From NCBI RefSeq assembly GCF_900107045.1, contig NZ_FNON01000007.1, positions 62,001-126,000 of the forward strand: a DNA stretch of 64,000 nt, in the 5' to 3' direction. This DNA comes from Amycolatopsis xylanica (GTDB lineage Bacteria; Actinomycetota; Actinomycetes; Mycobacteriales; Pseudonocardiaceae). Below, in pieces: positions 33,334-42,300 of the stretch; within the stretch, counting starts at the first letter, position 1; each line of letters opens with the position of its first letter. The position numbers were made by a program, and so were the translations under genes. A model generated the notes under the pieces. It made no database searches and was not told where the DNA came from. It saw only the letters and a list, made by a program, of their open reading frames with translations.

Positions 33334-35025
33334 GTGCGGGTGATCGCGGGAGTGGAGGAGGATGGACGATTCGCGTTAGCCGGGTCCGGACTGGACAGAC
33401 GGGATCTTTCGGCGGAGGAGTTCGCGGCGGTCGCGGCGGAGATCGAGCGCGAGAAGGCGCCGCGCTGGGTGTTCCCCTCGGTGGAACAGACGTATCCCGT
33501 GCTGCTGCGGGCCGGGGTCCGGGTGCGGCGGTGCCATGACCTGGCGCTGACCGAGGGCCTGCTGCTGATGTACGAGGGCAGGGAGGCGGAGTCGCGCAGC
33601 CTGATCGCGGCGCTCGCGCGGCTTCGTGGTGAGGAGCCGCCCGCCGAGGGCCCGGCGCACGGCGAGGACAAGCAGCCCACGCTGTTCGAGACTCGCGGGC
33701 CGTCGCTGCCCGAGGGTGTCCGGGTGGTCGAGGCGGCGGCGCTGGTGCTCGACGAGCAGGAGCGGCGGACGAGCACCACGCTGCACCCCGACCGTTTGCG
33801 GCTGCTGTTCGCGGCCGAGTCGGCGAGCGCGCTGGCGGCCGCCGAGATGTCACTGGACGGGCTGCCCTGGCGCGCGGACGTGCACGCCACCCTGCTCACC
33901 GAGACTTTCGGTCCCCGGCTCCCCGCGGGACAGCGGCCGAAGCGGCTCGTCGAGCTGGCGGCGAAGATCAGCGAGGCGTTCGGCGGCCGCCCGGTCAACC
34001 CGGACTCCCCGCCCAGCGTGGTGCGCGCGCTCGCCCGCGCGGGCATCGAGGTCCCGTCGGCACGGGCGTATCTGCTGCGCGGCATCGACCACCCGGCCGT
34101 CGCGCCGCTGCTGGAATACAAGGAACTCGCGCGCCTGTACGCCGCGCACGGCTGGACCTGGCTCGACGAGTGGGTCTCCGACGGCCGCTTCCGCCCGGTG
34201 TACGTGGTCGGCGGTGTCGTCTCCGGCCGCTGGGCGAGCCGGGGCGGCGGCGCGCTCCAGATCCCGAAGACCCTGCGCGGCTGTGTCCGCGCCGACCCGG
34301 GCTGGAAGCTGGTCGTCGCCGACGCCGCCCAGCTCGAACCCCGCGTGCTCACCGCCTTGTCCGGCGACAGACGGCTGGCCGAAGTCTCCGGCTCGACCGA
34401 CCTCTACGACTCGCTCGCCAAGGCGATGTTCTCCGGCGCCCGCTACGTCCCTCCCGCCCGAGACGACTCAGACGACCGGTCTCGCGCGAAGATCGCCATG
34501 CTCTCGGCGATGTACGGCGGCACCTCCGGCGAGGCGGGCCCGCTGCTCGCCTTGCTGCGTCAGCGTTTCCCGGACGCGGTGTCCTATGTGGAGCATGCGG
34601 CCCAGGCAGGCGAGCGCGGTGAGCGCGTCCGCTCCCGTCTCGGCCGCACCTCCCCCGCCCCGTCGGACGCCTGGCGCGCGCTCACCGGCGGCGCCACAGA
34701 GGACACCGCGACCGAGACCAAGGCCCGCCGCGCGTCCCGTGGCTGGGGCCGTTTCACCCGCAACTTCGTCGTGCAGGCGAGCGCGGCGGACATGACGGCC
34801 GTAGTACTGGCGATCCTGCGGCAAAATCTTCCTTCGCCCGCCCATTTGGTGTTCTTCCAACACGACGAGGTCTTGGTCCACGCACCCGAGGAATTGGCGG
34901 AAGAAGTCACCCACAAGATAGAAGAAAGCGTCACCGAAGCGGCCCGCCTGATGTTCGGCCCGTCGTGCCCGGTCCACTTCCCGCTGCACATCACCACAGT
35001 GGACAGCTACGCCGACGCCAAATAA
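33334..35025 (+). CDS. Short family A DNA polymerase (3'-5' exonuclease/polymerase-like)
   Basis: 563 residues from GTG 33334, much shorter than PolA (about 900) and without a 5'-3' exonuclease domain. Polymerase motif A is VVADAAQLEPRVLTALSGD (canonical DYSQIELR), motif B RSRAKIAMLSAMYGG and motif C FFQHDEVLVHAP, so both catalytic aspartates are kept. The first 230 residues occupy the place of the proofreading domain, but the DEDD acidic set is not obvious. Such polymerases are a conserved actinobacterial paralogue set of undefined role, possibly repair or damage tolerance. It stands alone in its own transcription unit. Confidence 0.85.
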   Translation: MRVIAGVEEDGRFALAGSGLDRRDLSAEEFAAVAAEIEREKAPRWVFPSVEQTYPVLLRAGVRVRRCHDLALTEGLLLMYEGREAESRSLIAALARLRGEEPPAEGPAHGEDKQPTLFETRGPSLPEGVRVVEAAALVLDEQERRTSTTLHPDRLRLLFAAESASALAAAEMSLDGLPWRADVHATLLTETFGPRLPAGQRPKRLVELAAKISEAFGGRPVNPDSPPSVVRALARAGIEVPSARAYLLRGIDHPAVAPLLEYKELARLYAAHGWTWLDEWVSDGRFRPVYVVGGVVSGRWASRGGGALQIPKTLRGCVRADPGWKLVVADAAQLEPRVLTALSGDRRLAEVSGSTDLYDSLAKAMFSGARYVPPARDDSDDRSRAKIAMLSAMYGGTSGEAGPLLALLRQRFPDAVSYVEHAAQAGERGERVRSRLGRTSPAPSDAWRALTGGATEDTATETKARRASRGWGRFTRNFVVQASAADMTAVVLAILRQNLPSPAHLVFFQHDEVLVHAPEELAEEVTHKIEESVTEAARLMFGPSCPVHFPLHITTVDSYADAK

Positions 35026-35089
35026 CCCGCGATTACCGATTTCCGACCGTCCGCTGGCGACATTCACCGGATCGGAAGACTTTTCGCCA

Positions 35090-35104
35090 TTGGCGCTTCG
35101 CCAA
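35090..35104. promoter_or_regulatory. TTGGCG-CTT-CGCCAA inverted repeat
   Basis: A perfect 6-base inverted repeat 33 bases before the RlpA-like gene, just upstream of TAAACT. It could be an operator or a weak stem terminating the polymerase transcript. Confidence 0.3.
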
Positions 35105-35136
35105 GCCTAAACTCATGCTCGCCAAAGGAGGCGCAC

Positions 35137-35901
35137 ATGAGGAAGTTCCTTTGTGTACTGGCGGCAATGTCGCTCACGCTGGCCACCGCCACCGTCGCGC
35201 GAGCCGGCGTCGTGGTCATGAACTGGGTGCCGTCCTACACATTGTGCAAACTGGTCCCCGGTTCACTCTGCCTGAAAACCGCGGACGGCCACACCCTCGA
35301 GATCCTCGACGCGGACGTGACGCTCGGCCTGGCCGACTGCATCGACCTGCCCACCACACACGGCCCGTACGTCCGCGTTTTCGACAACCTCGAACTCGAG
35401 GCGATCGATCCCGCGCTGGTACTGCAGATGCGGACCGGATCCTGTGACGACGGCGAAGCCGACATCCTCGACACCGCCTTCGTCAACGCCGACACCTTCC
35501 TCATCGACCCGATCGAGGGCTCGGTGGCACTCGGCAAGGTGCCGATCGAAGACGACGCCACGGCCACGGACTTCACCGGCACAGGAGCCTGCGGCAAGCC
35601 GACCAAGAACACCGATCTCATCTTCGCGCTGCCCGCGTCGATGTTCGATCCCGCGCCGGGCGGCAACCCGAACACGAGCAGCCTGTGCGGCCGCAAGGCC
35701 AGGATCACCAACGGTTCGGAGTCGGTGATCGCCACCGTCGCGGACCGGTCCGACTCACCGCAGCCACCGGCCAAGTTCGGCGACATCTCACCACAGCCAC
35801 CCGGCAAGTTCGGCGACATCGACCTCTCACCGGCCGCCTTCGACAAGATCGCCAACCGCGCCGAAGGCCGCGTCAAGGTCACCTGGGAGTTCGTCAGCTA
35901 A
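35137..35901 (+). CDS. Secreted RlpA/double-psi beta-barrel-like protein
   Basis: 254 residues from ATG 35137 (AAAGGAGG). Signal peptide MRKFLCVLAAMSLTLATATVARA. Most of the chain is unfamiliar, but CGRKARITNGSESVIATVADR and later DLSPAAFDKIANRAEGRVKVTWEFV match the two halves of the double-psi beta-barrel of RlpA/expansin-like proteins (CGxxVRVTN...VxVxDR and IDLSxAAFxxIA). Between these halves, where RlpA has a short loop, there are two tandem copies of SPQPPxKFGDI. Six or more cysteines suggest disulfides outside the cell. Likely role: cell-wall glycan binding or cleavage, though the catalytic Asp context is altered. Confidence 0.65.
   Translation: MRKFLCVLAAMSLTLATATVARAGVVVMNWVPSYTLCKLVPGSLCLKTADGHTLEILDADVTLGLADCIDLPTTHGPYVRVFDNLELEAIDPALVLQMRTGSCDDGEADILDTAFVNADTFLIDPIEGSVALGKVPIEDDATATDFTGTGACGKPTKNTDLIFALPASMFDPAPGGNPNTSSLCGRKARITNGSESVIATVADRSDSPQPPAKFGDISPQPPGKFGDIDLSPAAFDKIANRAEGRVKVTWEFVS
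35755..35820 (+). repeat. 33-bp tandem duplication in the barrel loop
   Basis: Two adjacent 33-base units (35755-35787 and 35788-35820) encode SPQPPAKFGDI and SPQPPGKFGDI. They differ at three bases, so the duplication is recent, and 33 bases keeps the frame. Confidence 0.85.
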
Positions 35902-35904
35902 AGG

Positions 35905-35950
35905 GTCGTGAGTGTTGCGGCCGGTTAGAACCGGCCGCAACACTCACGAC
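35905..35950. terminator. Palindromic element copy 3, bidirectional terminator
   Basis: Perfect 22-base arms around AG, beginning GTCGTGAGTGTTGCGGCC. It lies between the stops of convergent genes (35901 and 35955) and fills almost the whole gap. Confidence 0.8.
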
Positions 35951-35954
35951 TCGG

Positions 35955-36755
35955 TTAACGGTTGTGGCGCTGTCCCTCGGCCATCTGATGCGCGAGGCGG
36001 TCGGAGCCGAGGCGCCGTGCCACCCGCGCGGCGGTCTGCGGGGCGATCGTGGCGAAGAGCGTCGACGCCTTGAGCGCGGGCGGCGCCACGTCGATCTCGG
36101 CCTTGTTGTCCCGGATCGCGCGGACGACCGCGGCCGCGACGTCCTCCGGCGTGCGGGTGCCGACCCCGGGCGGGAGCTGGGCGCCACCGTCGGCGAACAT
36201 GCCCGCGTCGCGGATGAAGCCGGGGTTCACGCTGCTCACGCCGACACCGCGCGGGTTCCAGTCTTCGCGCAGGCCCAGCGCGAACCCGCGCAGGCCGAAC
36301 TTCGTGGCGCTGTAGAGCGAACTCGCGGGTCCGGCGACCTTGCCGGACAACGACGAGATGAACACGATGTGCCCGCTCCCCCGCGCCAGCATCGGCTCGC
36401 CGAAGACCCGGCTGAGCACGATCGGCGCACGCAGGTTGATGTCGAGCGCCCGGTCGATCTCGCCGGTGGTGTACGACTCGAGCACGCCGCCGCCGGGCAG
36501 TGCCGCGTTGGCGACCACGATGTCGACGTCGCCGGTCTCCTTCGCGAGCCGTTCGACGTCCGCGGCGTCGGCGAGGTCGGCCGCGATCACCCGGCCGCCG
36601 ATCTCGCCTGCCAAGCCCTCGAGCACCTCGGCCCGGCGGCCGGTGAGGATGAGCTCGGCGCCCTCGGCGCGCAGCCTGCGTGCGATGGCCTGGCCGAGCC
36701 CGCCGGTCGCGCCGGTGATCAGCACTGATTTTCCGCGAAGGTCCATGACGCGCAT
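35955..36755 (-). CDS. SDR-family oxidoreductase
   Basis: 266 residues from ATG 36755; ATG 36746 is three codons in. VLITGATGGLGQAIARRLRAEGAELILTGRR, DIVVANAALPGGG (NAAL variant of NNAG), VFISSLSGKVAG and SLYSATKFGLRGF (YxxxK) define a classical SDR. The C-terminus APPALKASTLFATIAPQTAARVARRLG is basic. It begins five bases after the M28 peptidase stop, so it is the last gene of that transcription unit. The substrate is unknown. Confidence 0.85.
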   Translation of the reverse strand: MRVMDLRGKSVLITGATGGLGQAIARRLRAEGAELILTGRRAEVLEGLAGEIGGRVIAADLADAADVERLAKETGDVDIVVANAALPGGGVLESYTTGEIDRALDINLRAPIVLSRVFGEPMLARGSGHIVFISSLSGKVAGPASSLYSATKFGLRGFALGLREDWNPRGVGVSSVNPGFIRDAGMFADGGAQLPPGVGTRTPEDVAAAVVRAIRDNKAEIDVAPPALKASTLFATIAPQTAARVARRLGSDRLAHQMAEGQRHNR

Positions 36756-36760
36756 GTTAC

Positions 36761-38149
36761 TCACGGGTACAAGCCGTGGGCGCTCCCCGCGAACCGGCCG
36801 AGTGTCCAGGCCATGGCGCGGCCGAACTGATCGAAGATGGTCTTGTTGACGTTGTCCAGCGTGTCGCAGAGCTGGTGATAGCAGTGATCCAGCATCTCGC
36901 CCTCGGTACCGCCGAACAACGCCACCCACTCGGCGGGCTTGAGCTTCTCCGCACCGCCATTGACGCCACCGGCCGGGATCCCGGCCGCCGCGAACGGGGC
37001 ATGGTCGGACCGCCCGTCCAGCGCCAGCTCGACCGTCGGCAGTTTCCGCGCGGCGAAGTAGCCCTTGAGCAGCTCGGAAATGCGCGTCGAGCCCGGCGGT
37101 CCGGACTGTCCGTCGTAGACCTGACGGGCGAAGTTCGGCGAACCGATCATCTCCAGGTTCAGGTATAGCGCGGTCTGCCGCCGCTGCTCGGGGCTCAGCT
37201 GGTTGACGTAGTACTGAGAGCCGAGCAAGCCCTTTTCCTCGCCGGCCCACCAGGCGAATCGCACCCGGTTCTCGAGCGATTTCGCGTGCGGCGCCAGCCG
37301 GACGGCGGTTTCGAGCACCATGGCGGACGCGGCCGCGTTGTCGTTGACGCCGGGACCGGTTTCGACACTGTCGAGGTGCGCGCCCATGACGACCGTGCGC
37401 TCCGCGTCGCCGGTGGCGGTGTCGGCGATCAGGTTGAACGTCGTGGTGATCTTGTCGCGAGTACGCAGCTCGAGCAGCACGGTCACCGGAGAGGCGGCGG
37501 AACGCAGGTATTCCGCTTCGGCCCGGGACACCGTCGCGGTGGGAATCCGCGCGTCCGCGGGAGGCAGGATCCGATACCGCAGATTGAGCGCGGGGTTCGG
37601 CGAGTTCACGTTCATCAGCATGGCGACGGCACCCGCTCCCGAGGCCGCGAGCTGCTTCTCGCCGGTCGGGCAGCCCCCGATGTCGACCAGCACGATCTTG
37701 CCGGTGACGTCGGCGCCCGCGTAGTCCTCGGCGACGCACCCGGTGGACTTTCCGGTGGGCACAGCGAGCTGAGCGGTCAGTCCACCGTCCGGAGTGGACA
37801 CTGACGAGATCGAGATCAGCGGGTGCAGTTCGCGGATCTCCGGCCCGATCCGCACCGCCTTCTCGGCGACCACCTCGTAGTCGGGGAAGCTGAATTCCTG
37901 GCGGTGGACCCGGTAGCCGGCACGCGTGAGCGTCTTCGTCACGTAGTCGGCACTCGCCTGATAGCCGGGAGAACCGGAAACACGGGTGCCGCCGTTGGCG
38001 AGCGTGGCGGCGGAGAGCACCTGGAGGTGGTGCCACGCGTGCGCGCCGCTGACCTCCCTCGCCAGGGTGTCCGCGAGCGAGGGGTGTGCCTCGGCGGGTA
38101 CGGCGCAGGCCAGCGGCAGCAACGCGGCCAGCAGATACCGCTTGATCAT
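36761..38149 (-). CDS. Secreted M28 zinc aminopeptidase
   Basis: 462 residues from ATG 38149 (AAAGGA nine bases upstream). Signal MIKRYLLAALLPLACAVPAEA. A PA (protease-associated) domain interrupts the fold (YAGADVTGKIVLVDIGGCPTGEKQLAASGAGAVAML). M28 zinc ligands: His and Asp in MGAHLDSVETGPGVNDN, Glu pair in WWAGEEKGLLGS, Asp/Glu in LEMIGSPN, His in MLDHCYHQLCDT. It removes N-terminal residues from peptides outside the cell, like Streptomyces aminopeptidase S. Upstream in the same direction are a 12-codon ORF with a hairpin and a radical SAM gene, raising the possibility that it trims that peptide (inference). Confidence 0.88.
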   Translation of the reverse strand: MIKRYLLAALLPLACAVPAEAHPSLADTLAREVSGAHAWHHLQVLSAATLANGGTRVSGSPGYQASADYVTKTLTRAGYRVHRQEFSFPDYEVVAEKAVRIGPEIRELHPLISISSVSTPDGGLTAQLAVPTGKSTGCVAEDYAGADVTGKIVLVDIGGCPTGEKQLAASGAGAVAMLMNVNSPNPALNLRYRILPPADARIPTATVSRAEAEYLRSAASPVTVLLELRTRDKITTTFNLIADTATGDAERTVVMGAHLDSVETGPGVNDNAAASAMVLETAVRLAPHAKSLENRVRFAWWAGEEKGLLGSQYYVNQLSPEQRRQTALYLNLEMIGSPNFARQVYDGQSGPPGSTRISELLKGYFAARKLPTVELALDGRSDHAPFAAAGIPAGGVNGGAEKLKPAEWVALFGGTEGEMLDHCYHQLCDTLDNVNKTIFDQFGRAMAWTLGRFAGSAHGLYP

Positions 38150-38182
38150 GGCATCGAATCCTTTGCTCGGCGGGACTGGCGG

Positions 38183-38213
38183 GCGATGCCCCCGCGAGGG
38201 GCGGGGGCATCGC
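38183..38213 (-). terminator. Strong hairpin between micro-ORF and aminopeptidase
   Basis: Perfect 11-base stem GCGATGCCCCC/GGGGGCATCGC with a 9-base loop. It starts 12 bases after the micro-ORF stop and ends 33 bases before the aminopeptidase ATG. No T-run follows on the minus strand. It could be a terminator for the radical SAM transcript, an attenuator, or an mRNA-stabilising stem. Confidence 0.65.
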
Positions 38214-38225
38214 GGTGGCACGCGG

Positions 38226-38264
38226 TCACGCGTGCGTTCCCTTCGCCGGAGGCCAGAACGCCAT
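38226..38264 (-). CDS. 12-residue micro-ORF, candidate RiPP precursor or leader peptide
   Basis: ATG 38264 is preceded by GGGGAGGT, with GGAGGT eight bases before the ATG, one of the best ribosome sites in the window. The peptide is MAFWPPAKGTHA followed by TGA. The ORF begins 50 bases after the stop of the radical SAM gene and is followed by a strong hairpin and the M28 aminopeptidase gene. Trp4 and Lys8 are separated by three residues, the same spacing as the Lys/Trp pair cross-linked in streptide but in reversed order. There is no leader region. It is too short to support by coding statistics; the evidence is the ribosome site and position. It could be a modified ultra-short peptide or a Trp-Pro-Pro stalling leader. 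Confidence 0.45.
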   Translation of the reverse strand: MAFWPPAKGTHA

Positions 38265-38314
38265 GGTCGAACACCTCCCCTCAATGACAGTGCAACCAGG
38301 ACAGGTCAGCGGGT

Positions 38315-39316
38315 TCAGCGAAACGCCGGGCGCCGGTCGATACGGAGCCGGTCACGCTCGGAAGCGAAGTGGTAGTCGAGCCTTCTGGTCGCCTCGGACC
38401 ATTCGCGCATCGTGCGGATCCCCGAGAGGATCTCGGTGACCAGCGGGTCCGACCAGCGGGCCATCGAGCGTTCCCACAGCACTTCGCCCGGCTCGGTCAG
38501 CAGATTCCCGACCGTGCCTTCGTAGATCGGCATGCCACGCACTTCCCCGTCCGGTTCCACCACGAGCGGCCGGTAGTCGGGGTCGGCGGCGAGCTGGGCA
38601 GGATTCATTTGCAGGTCTAGGTTGTCGCGGCAGCTGACCCGGACCGACGGCGGCGCGAGTGCCTGCAGCCGCCGTGGCAATTCGGCGCCGCCGAGCGCCG
38701 CGACCTGCTCATCCGTCGGCAGTTCGTGCTCGGCGAAGCCGATCCGGCTGGCCAGCCCGGACGGGATGGCGGCGCCGATCGACAGATAGCCCAGGCGTCC
38801 GAACCGCTGCGGGATGGTGCTGCACAACAGGTCCAGATCATCGAAGTTGCTGCGGACGACCACGCTGTCGATGCCGAAGGTAAACCCCTCGCCCGGACTC
38901 GCGGCGTCGATCAGATGCAGCGCGGCGAGCGCGCGGTCGAAGGAGCCCTTCCGGCCGCGGATGCGGTCGTGCACCTCGGCGGTGGCGCCGTCGACGCTCA
39001 CCGTGACCTCGTCGCAGACCCGGACGAGGTCCTCGACCATCGACGGCCGCAACGACCAGCCACCGGTGTAGACGATGACGTGGATGCCCGCGTTCTTCAG
39101 CCGTCCGGCGACCTTGAAAATGCCATCGACCAGCAGGGGTTCCCCACCGGCGAGCACCACGTTCTCCGGCCGCAGCGCGATGATCGCGTCGGCGACACGC
39201 AGCAGATCGTCGCCGCGCAGCTGGCGCGACGGGCGCCTGCCCGATTCCGAATAGCAATGCGTGCACCGCAACGGGCACGCGTACGTGACGTCCCAGATGA
39301 TGTTGTTCGGCCCCAT
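38315..39316 (-). CDS. Radical SAM protein with cysteine-depleted SPASM-like C-terminus
   Basis: 333 residues from ATG 39316 (weak ribosome site; GTG 39367 possible). The [4Fe-4S]/SAM motif is Cys14-x3-Cys18-x2-Cys21 in YACPLRCTHCYSES. LAGGEPLL is the SAM-contacting GGE segment and EVTVSVDGATAEVHDRIRG follows. The C-terminal part VVEPDGEVRGMPIYEGTVGNLL aligns with the SPASM core (PDGxVxPC...GN), but the cysteine is replaced and only one nearby Cys (VSCRDN) remains, so auxiliary Fe-S clusters are unlikely. There is no obvious RRE domain. Peptide-modifying and cofactor-maturing enzymes share this architecture. Downstream lie the micro-ORF and the M28 aminopeptidase. Confidence 0.82.
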   Translation of the reverse strand: MGPNNIIWDVTYACPLRCTHCYSESGRRPSRQLRGDDLLRVADAIIALRPENVVLAGGEPLLVDGIFKVAGRLKNAGIHVIVYTGGWSLRPSMVEDLVRVCDEVTVSVDGATAEVHDRIRGRKGSFDRALAALHLIDAASPGEGFTFGIDSVVVRSNFDDLDLLCSTIPQRFGRLGYLSIGAAIPSGLASRIGFAEHELPTDEQVAALGGAELPRRLQALAPPSVRVSCRDNLDLQMNPAQLAADPDYRPLVVEPDGEVRGMPIYEGTVGNLLTEPGEVLWERSMARWSDPLVTEILSGIRTMREWSEATRRLDYHFASERDRLRIDRRPAFR

Positions 39317-39391
39317 GCCAACCGATGATCCGACGCCCGCACGCCACGGGAGACCGGCGAAGGGCACGCCGATCGGGCGGCGAATCCTTCC

Positions 39392-42300
39392 CTAAAGGGT
39401 GGCGTCGTCGAGCGCGCGGATCACGCGTTTGAGCGACACCGGATACGCGGTGCCGAGTGTCTGCGCGAAGAAGCTGACCCGCAGCTCCTCGATCATCCAG
39501 CGCACGTCGCGCAGCGCGGCCGAGGAGGTGCCGGGCGGCTGGGCGTCGAGCGCCTTCTGGTACTCGCCGCGCAGCCATGCGATGTCGGCCATGCGCTGGA
39601 GGTCGCGGGTCGGGTCGGTCGGCAGTTTCTCCAGGCGGCGCTCGATGCCTCGGAGGTAGCGCGTGACGTTCGCCAGCCGGTCTTGGCCGGTTTCGGCGAG
39701 GAAACCCGGGTGTACCAAGCCTTTCAGCTGAGCGCGGATGTCGGCGAGCGACTCCGCGGGGCCGCGGGTGTCGGCGAGGCGGGTCTCGACGTCGTTGGCC
39801 GCGCGCAGGATGCGCTCGGCCTCGAAGAGCACCGTCAGCGTCCCGGCGTTGAGCCCGGCGCGGACTTTCTCTTGCAGCGTGGCGAAACCGGCCTCGTCCC
39901 AGACCGGGCCGCCGTTGTCGGCGACGAGCTTGTCGATCGCGGTGTCGACGCAGTCCTCCAGCAGCGCCGCGACGCTGCCGTGCGGGTTGCGGTTGAGGAC
40001 GAGCTTGGCCTGGTTGTTCAGGTTGCGCACGGCGTACTTGACCGGCGAGGGCACGTTGAGCCGCAACATCTTGCGGGTGCCGGCCCACATGGCGTGCGCC
40101 TGCTGGGCCGGGGTGTCGAGCAGGCGGACGGCGACCGTCTCGCCTTCGTCGACCAGTGCCGGGTACGCCTTGACGTCGTGGCCGCGTTGCTTGCCAGCGA
40201 AGACGCGGGGCAGCTCGCCGAAGGCCGGTTTGGTCAGGCCTGAGCGTTCGACGTCGCTGGCGGCGGCCGAGATCGATGCGCGGACCTCACCGCTCAGGTC
40301 GCGCTTGAGCGCCTCGATGTCCTTGCCTTCGGCGACCTTCTTGTTCTTGTCGAGCACACGGAAGGTGATCTTCAGGTGCTCCGGCACGGCCGAAAGCTGC
40401 CACGCGTCGTGCGGGATGGCGACGCCGCGCAGTGCTTCGAGCTCGTCGGCGACGACGTCGAGCAGCGGGCCGTCGGCCGGGCCGACGCGGGAGAGCACGA
40501 GCTTCGCGTGGTCGGGCGCCGGGACGAAGTTGCGGCGGATCTGCTTCGGGAGCGACTTGATCAGCGAGGTGACGAGTTCCTCGCGCAGGCCTGGTACCTG
40601 CCAGTCGAAACCGTCTGCGGTGACCTGGTTCAGCACCGCGAGCGGGATGTGCACGGTGACGCCGTCGGCGTCCGCGCCGGGCTCGAACTGGTAGGTCAGC
40701 TTGAACGTCTGGCCGCCGTGGCGCCACATGTCCGGGTAGTCGTTCTCGCTGACATCGCCCGCGGACGAGTTGATCAGCATGTGCTTTTCGAAGCTGAGCT
40801 GATCGGGCTGCTCGTGCCGGGCCTTCTTCCACCAGCTGTCGAAATGGCGCGCCGACACCACGTCGGCCGGCACGCGCTGGTCGTAGAACTCGAACAGCGT
40901 CTCGTCGTCGACGAGGATGTCGCGGCGGCGCGCGCGGTTCTCGAGGTCTTCTACTTCTTCGAGCAGTGCGCGGTTTTCGGCGAAGAAGTGGTGGCGGGTG
41001 GTCCAATCGCCGTCGACGAGCGCGTGGCGGATGAACAGCTCGCGGGACAGCTCCGGGTCGATCCGGCCGTAGTTGACGCGGCGGTCGACGACCAGCGGGA
41101 CGCCGTAGAGCGTGACCTTCTCGATGGCCATCACCGCGCCCTGCCTGCGTTCCCAGTGCGGCTCCGAATAGGACCGTTTCACGATGTGCCCGGCCAGCGG
41201 TTCGATCCACTCCGGCTCGACGCGGGCGTTGACGCGGCCCCAGAGTTTCGACGTCTCGACGAGTTCCGCCGACATGACCCAGCGCGGCTGCTTCTTGAAC
41301 AACGCCGAGCCGGGGAACACCGAGAAGCGCGCGCCCCGCGCGCCGAGGTAGTCGCCCTTGGCCGGGTCCTTGAGGCCGATGTGGGACAGGAGCCCCGCGA
41401 TGAGCGAGGTGTGCACGTGCTGCGGGTCGGCGTTCTCCGAGTTGAGCGTGATGCCGAGCGGCTTCGCGAGCTGGCGGAGCTGGCTGTAGATGTCCTGCCA
41501 CTCGCGCACACGCAGGTAGTTCAGGTACTCGTTGCGGCACAACCGGCGGAACTGGTTGCTGGACAAGGCTTTCTGCTGCTCTTTGAGGTACTCCCAAAGA
41601 TTCAGGTAGGCCAGGAAGTCCGAGGTCTTGTCGACGAACCGGGCATGCTTCTCGTCGGCGGCCTGCTGCTTCTCCGCCGGGCGCTCACGCGGGTCCTGAA
41701 TGGACAGTGCGGCCGCGATGATCATGACCTCGCGCACGCAGCCGTTCTTGGCGGCCTCCAGCACCATCCGCGCCATGCGGGGGTCGACCGGGAGCAGCGC
41801 GAGCTTGCGGCCGATCTCGGTGAGGCGCTTGCGGTCGTCGGTCGCCTCGGGGTCGAACGCGCCGAGTTCCTGCAGCAGCTGAATGCCGTCGGTCACCTGG
41901 CGGCGGTCCGGCGGCTCGACGAACGGGAACGCGGCGATGTCGCCGAGCCCGAGCGAAGTCATCTGCAGGATGACCGAAGCGAGGTTGGTGCGCAGGATCT
42001 CGGGATCGGTGAACTCGGGACGCGCGTCGAAGTCGTCCTCGGAGTACAGCCGGATGCAGATACCGTCCGAGGTCCGTCCACATCGGCCTTTGCGCTGGTT
42101 CGCGGACGCCTGTGAGACGGCCTCGATCGGCAGGCGCTGCACCTTGGTCCGGTGGCTGTAGCGGGAGATCCGCGCGGTGCCCGGGTCGATGACGTACTTG
42201 ATGCCCGGCACGGTCAGCGAGGTCTCGGCGACGTTGGTGGCGAGCACGACGCGGCGTCCGCTGTGGCGCTGGAACACCCGGTGCTGATCGGCGGACGAGA

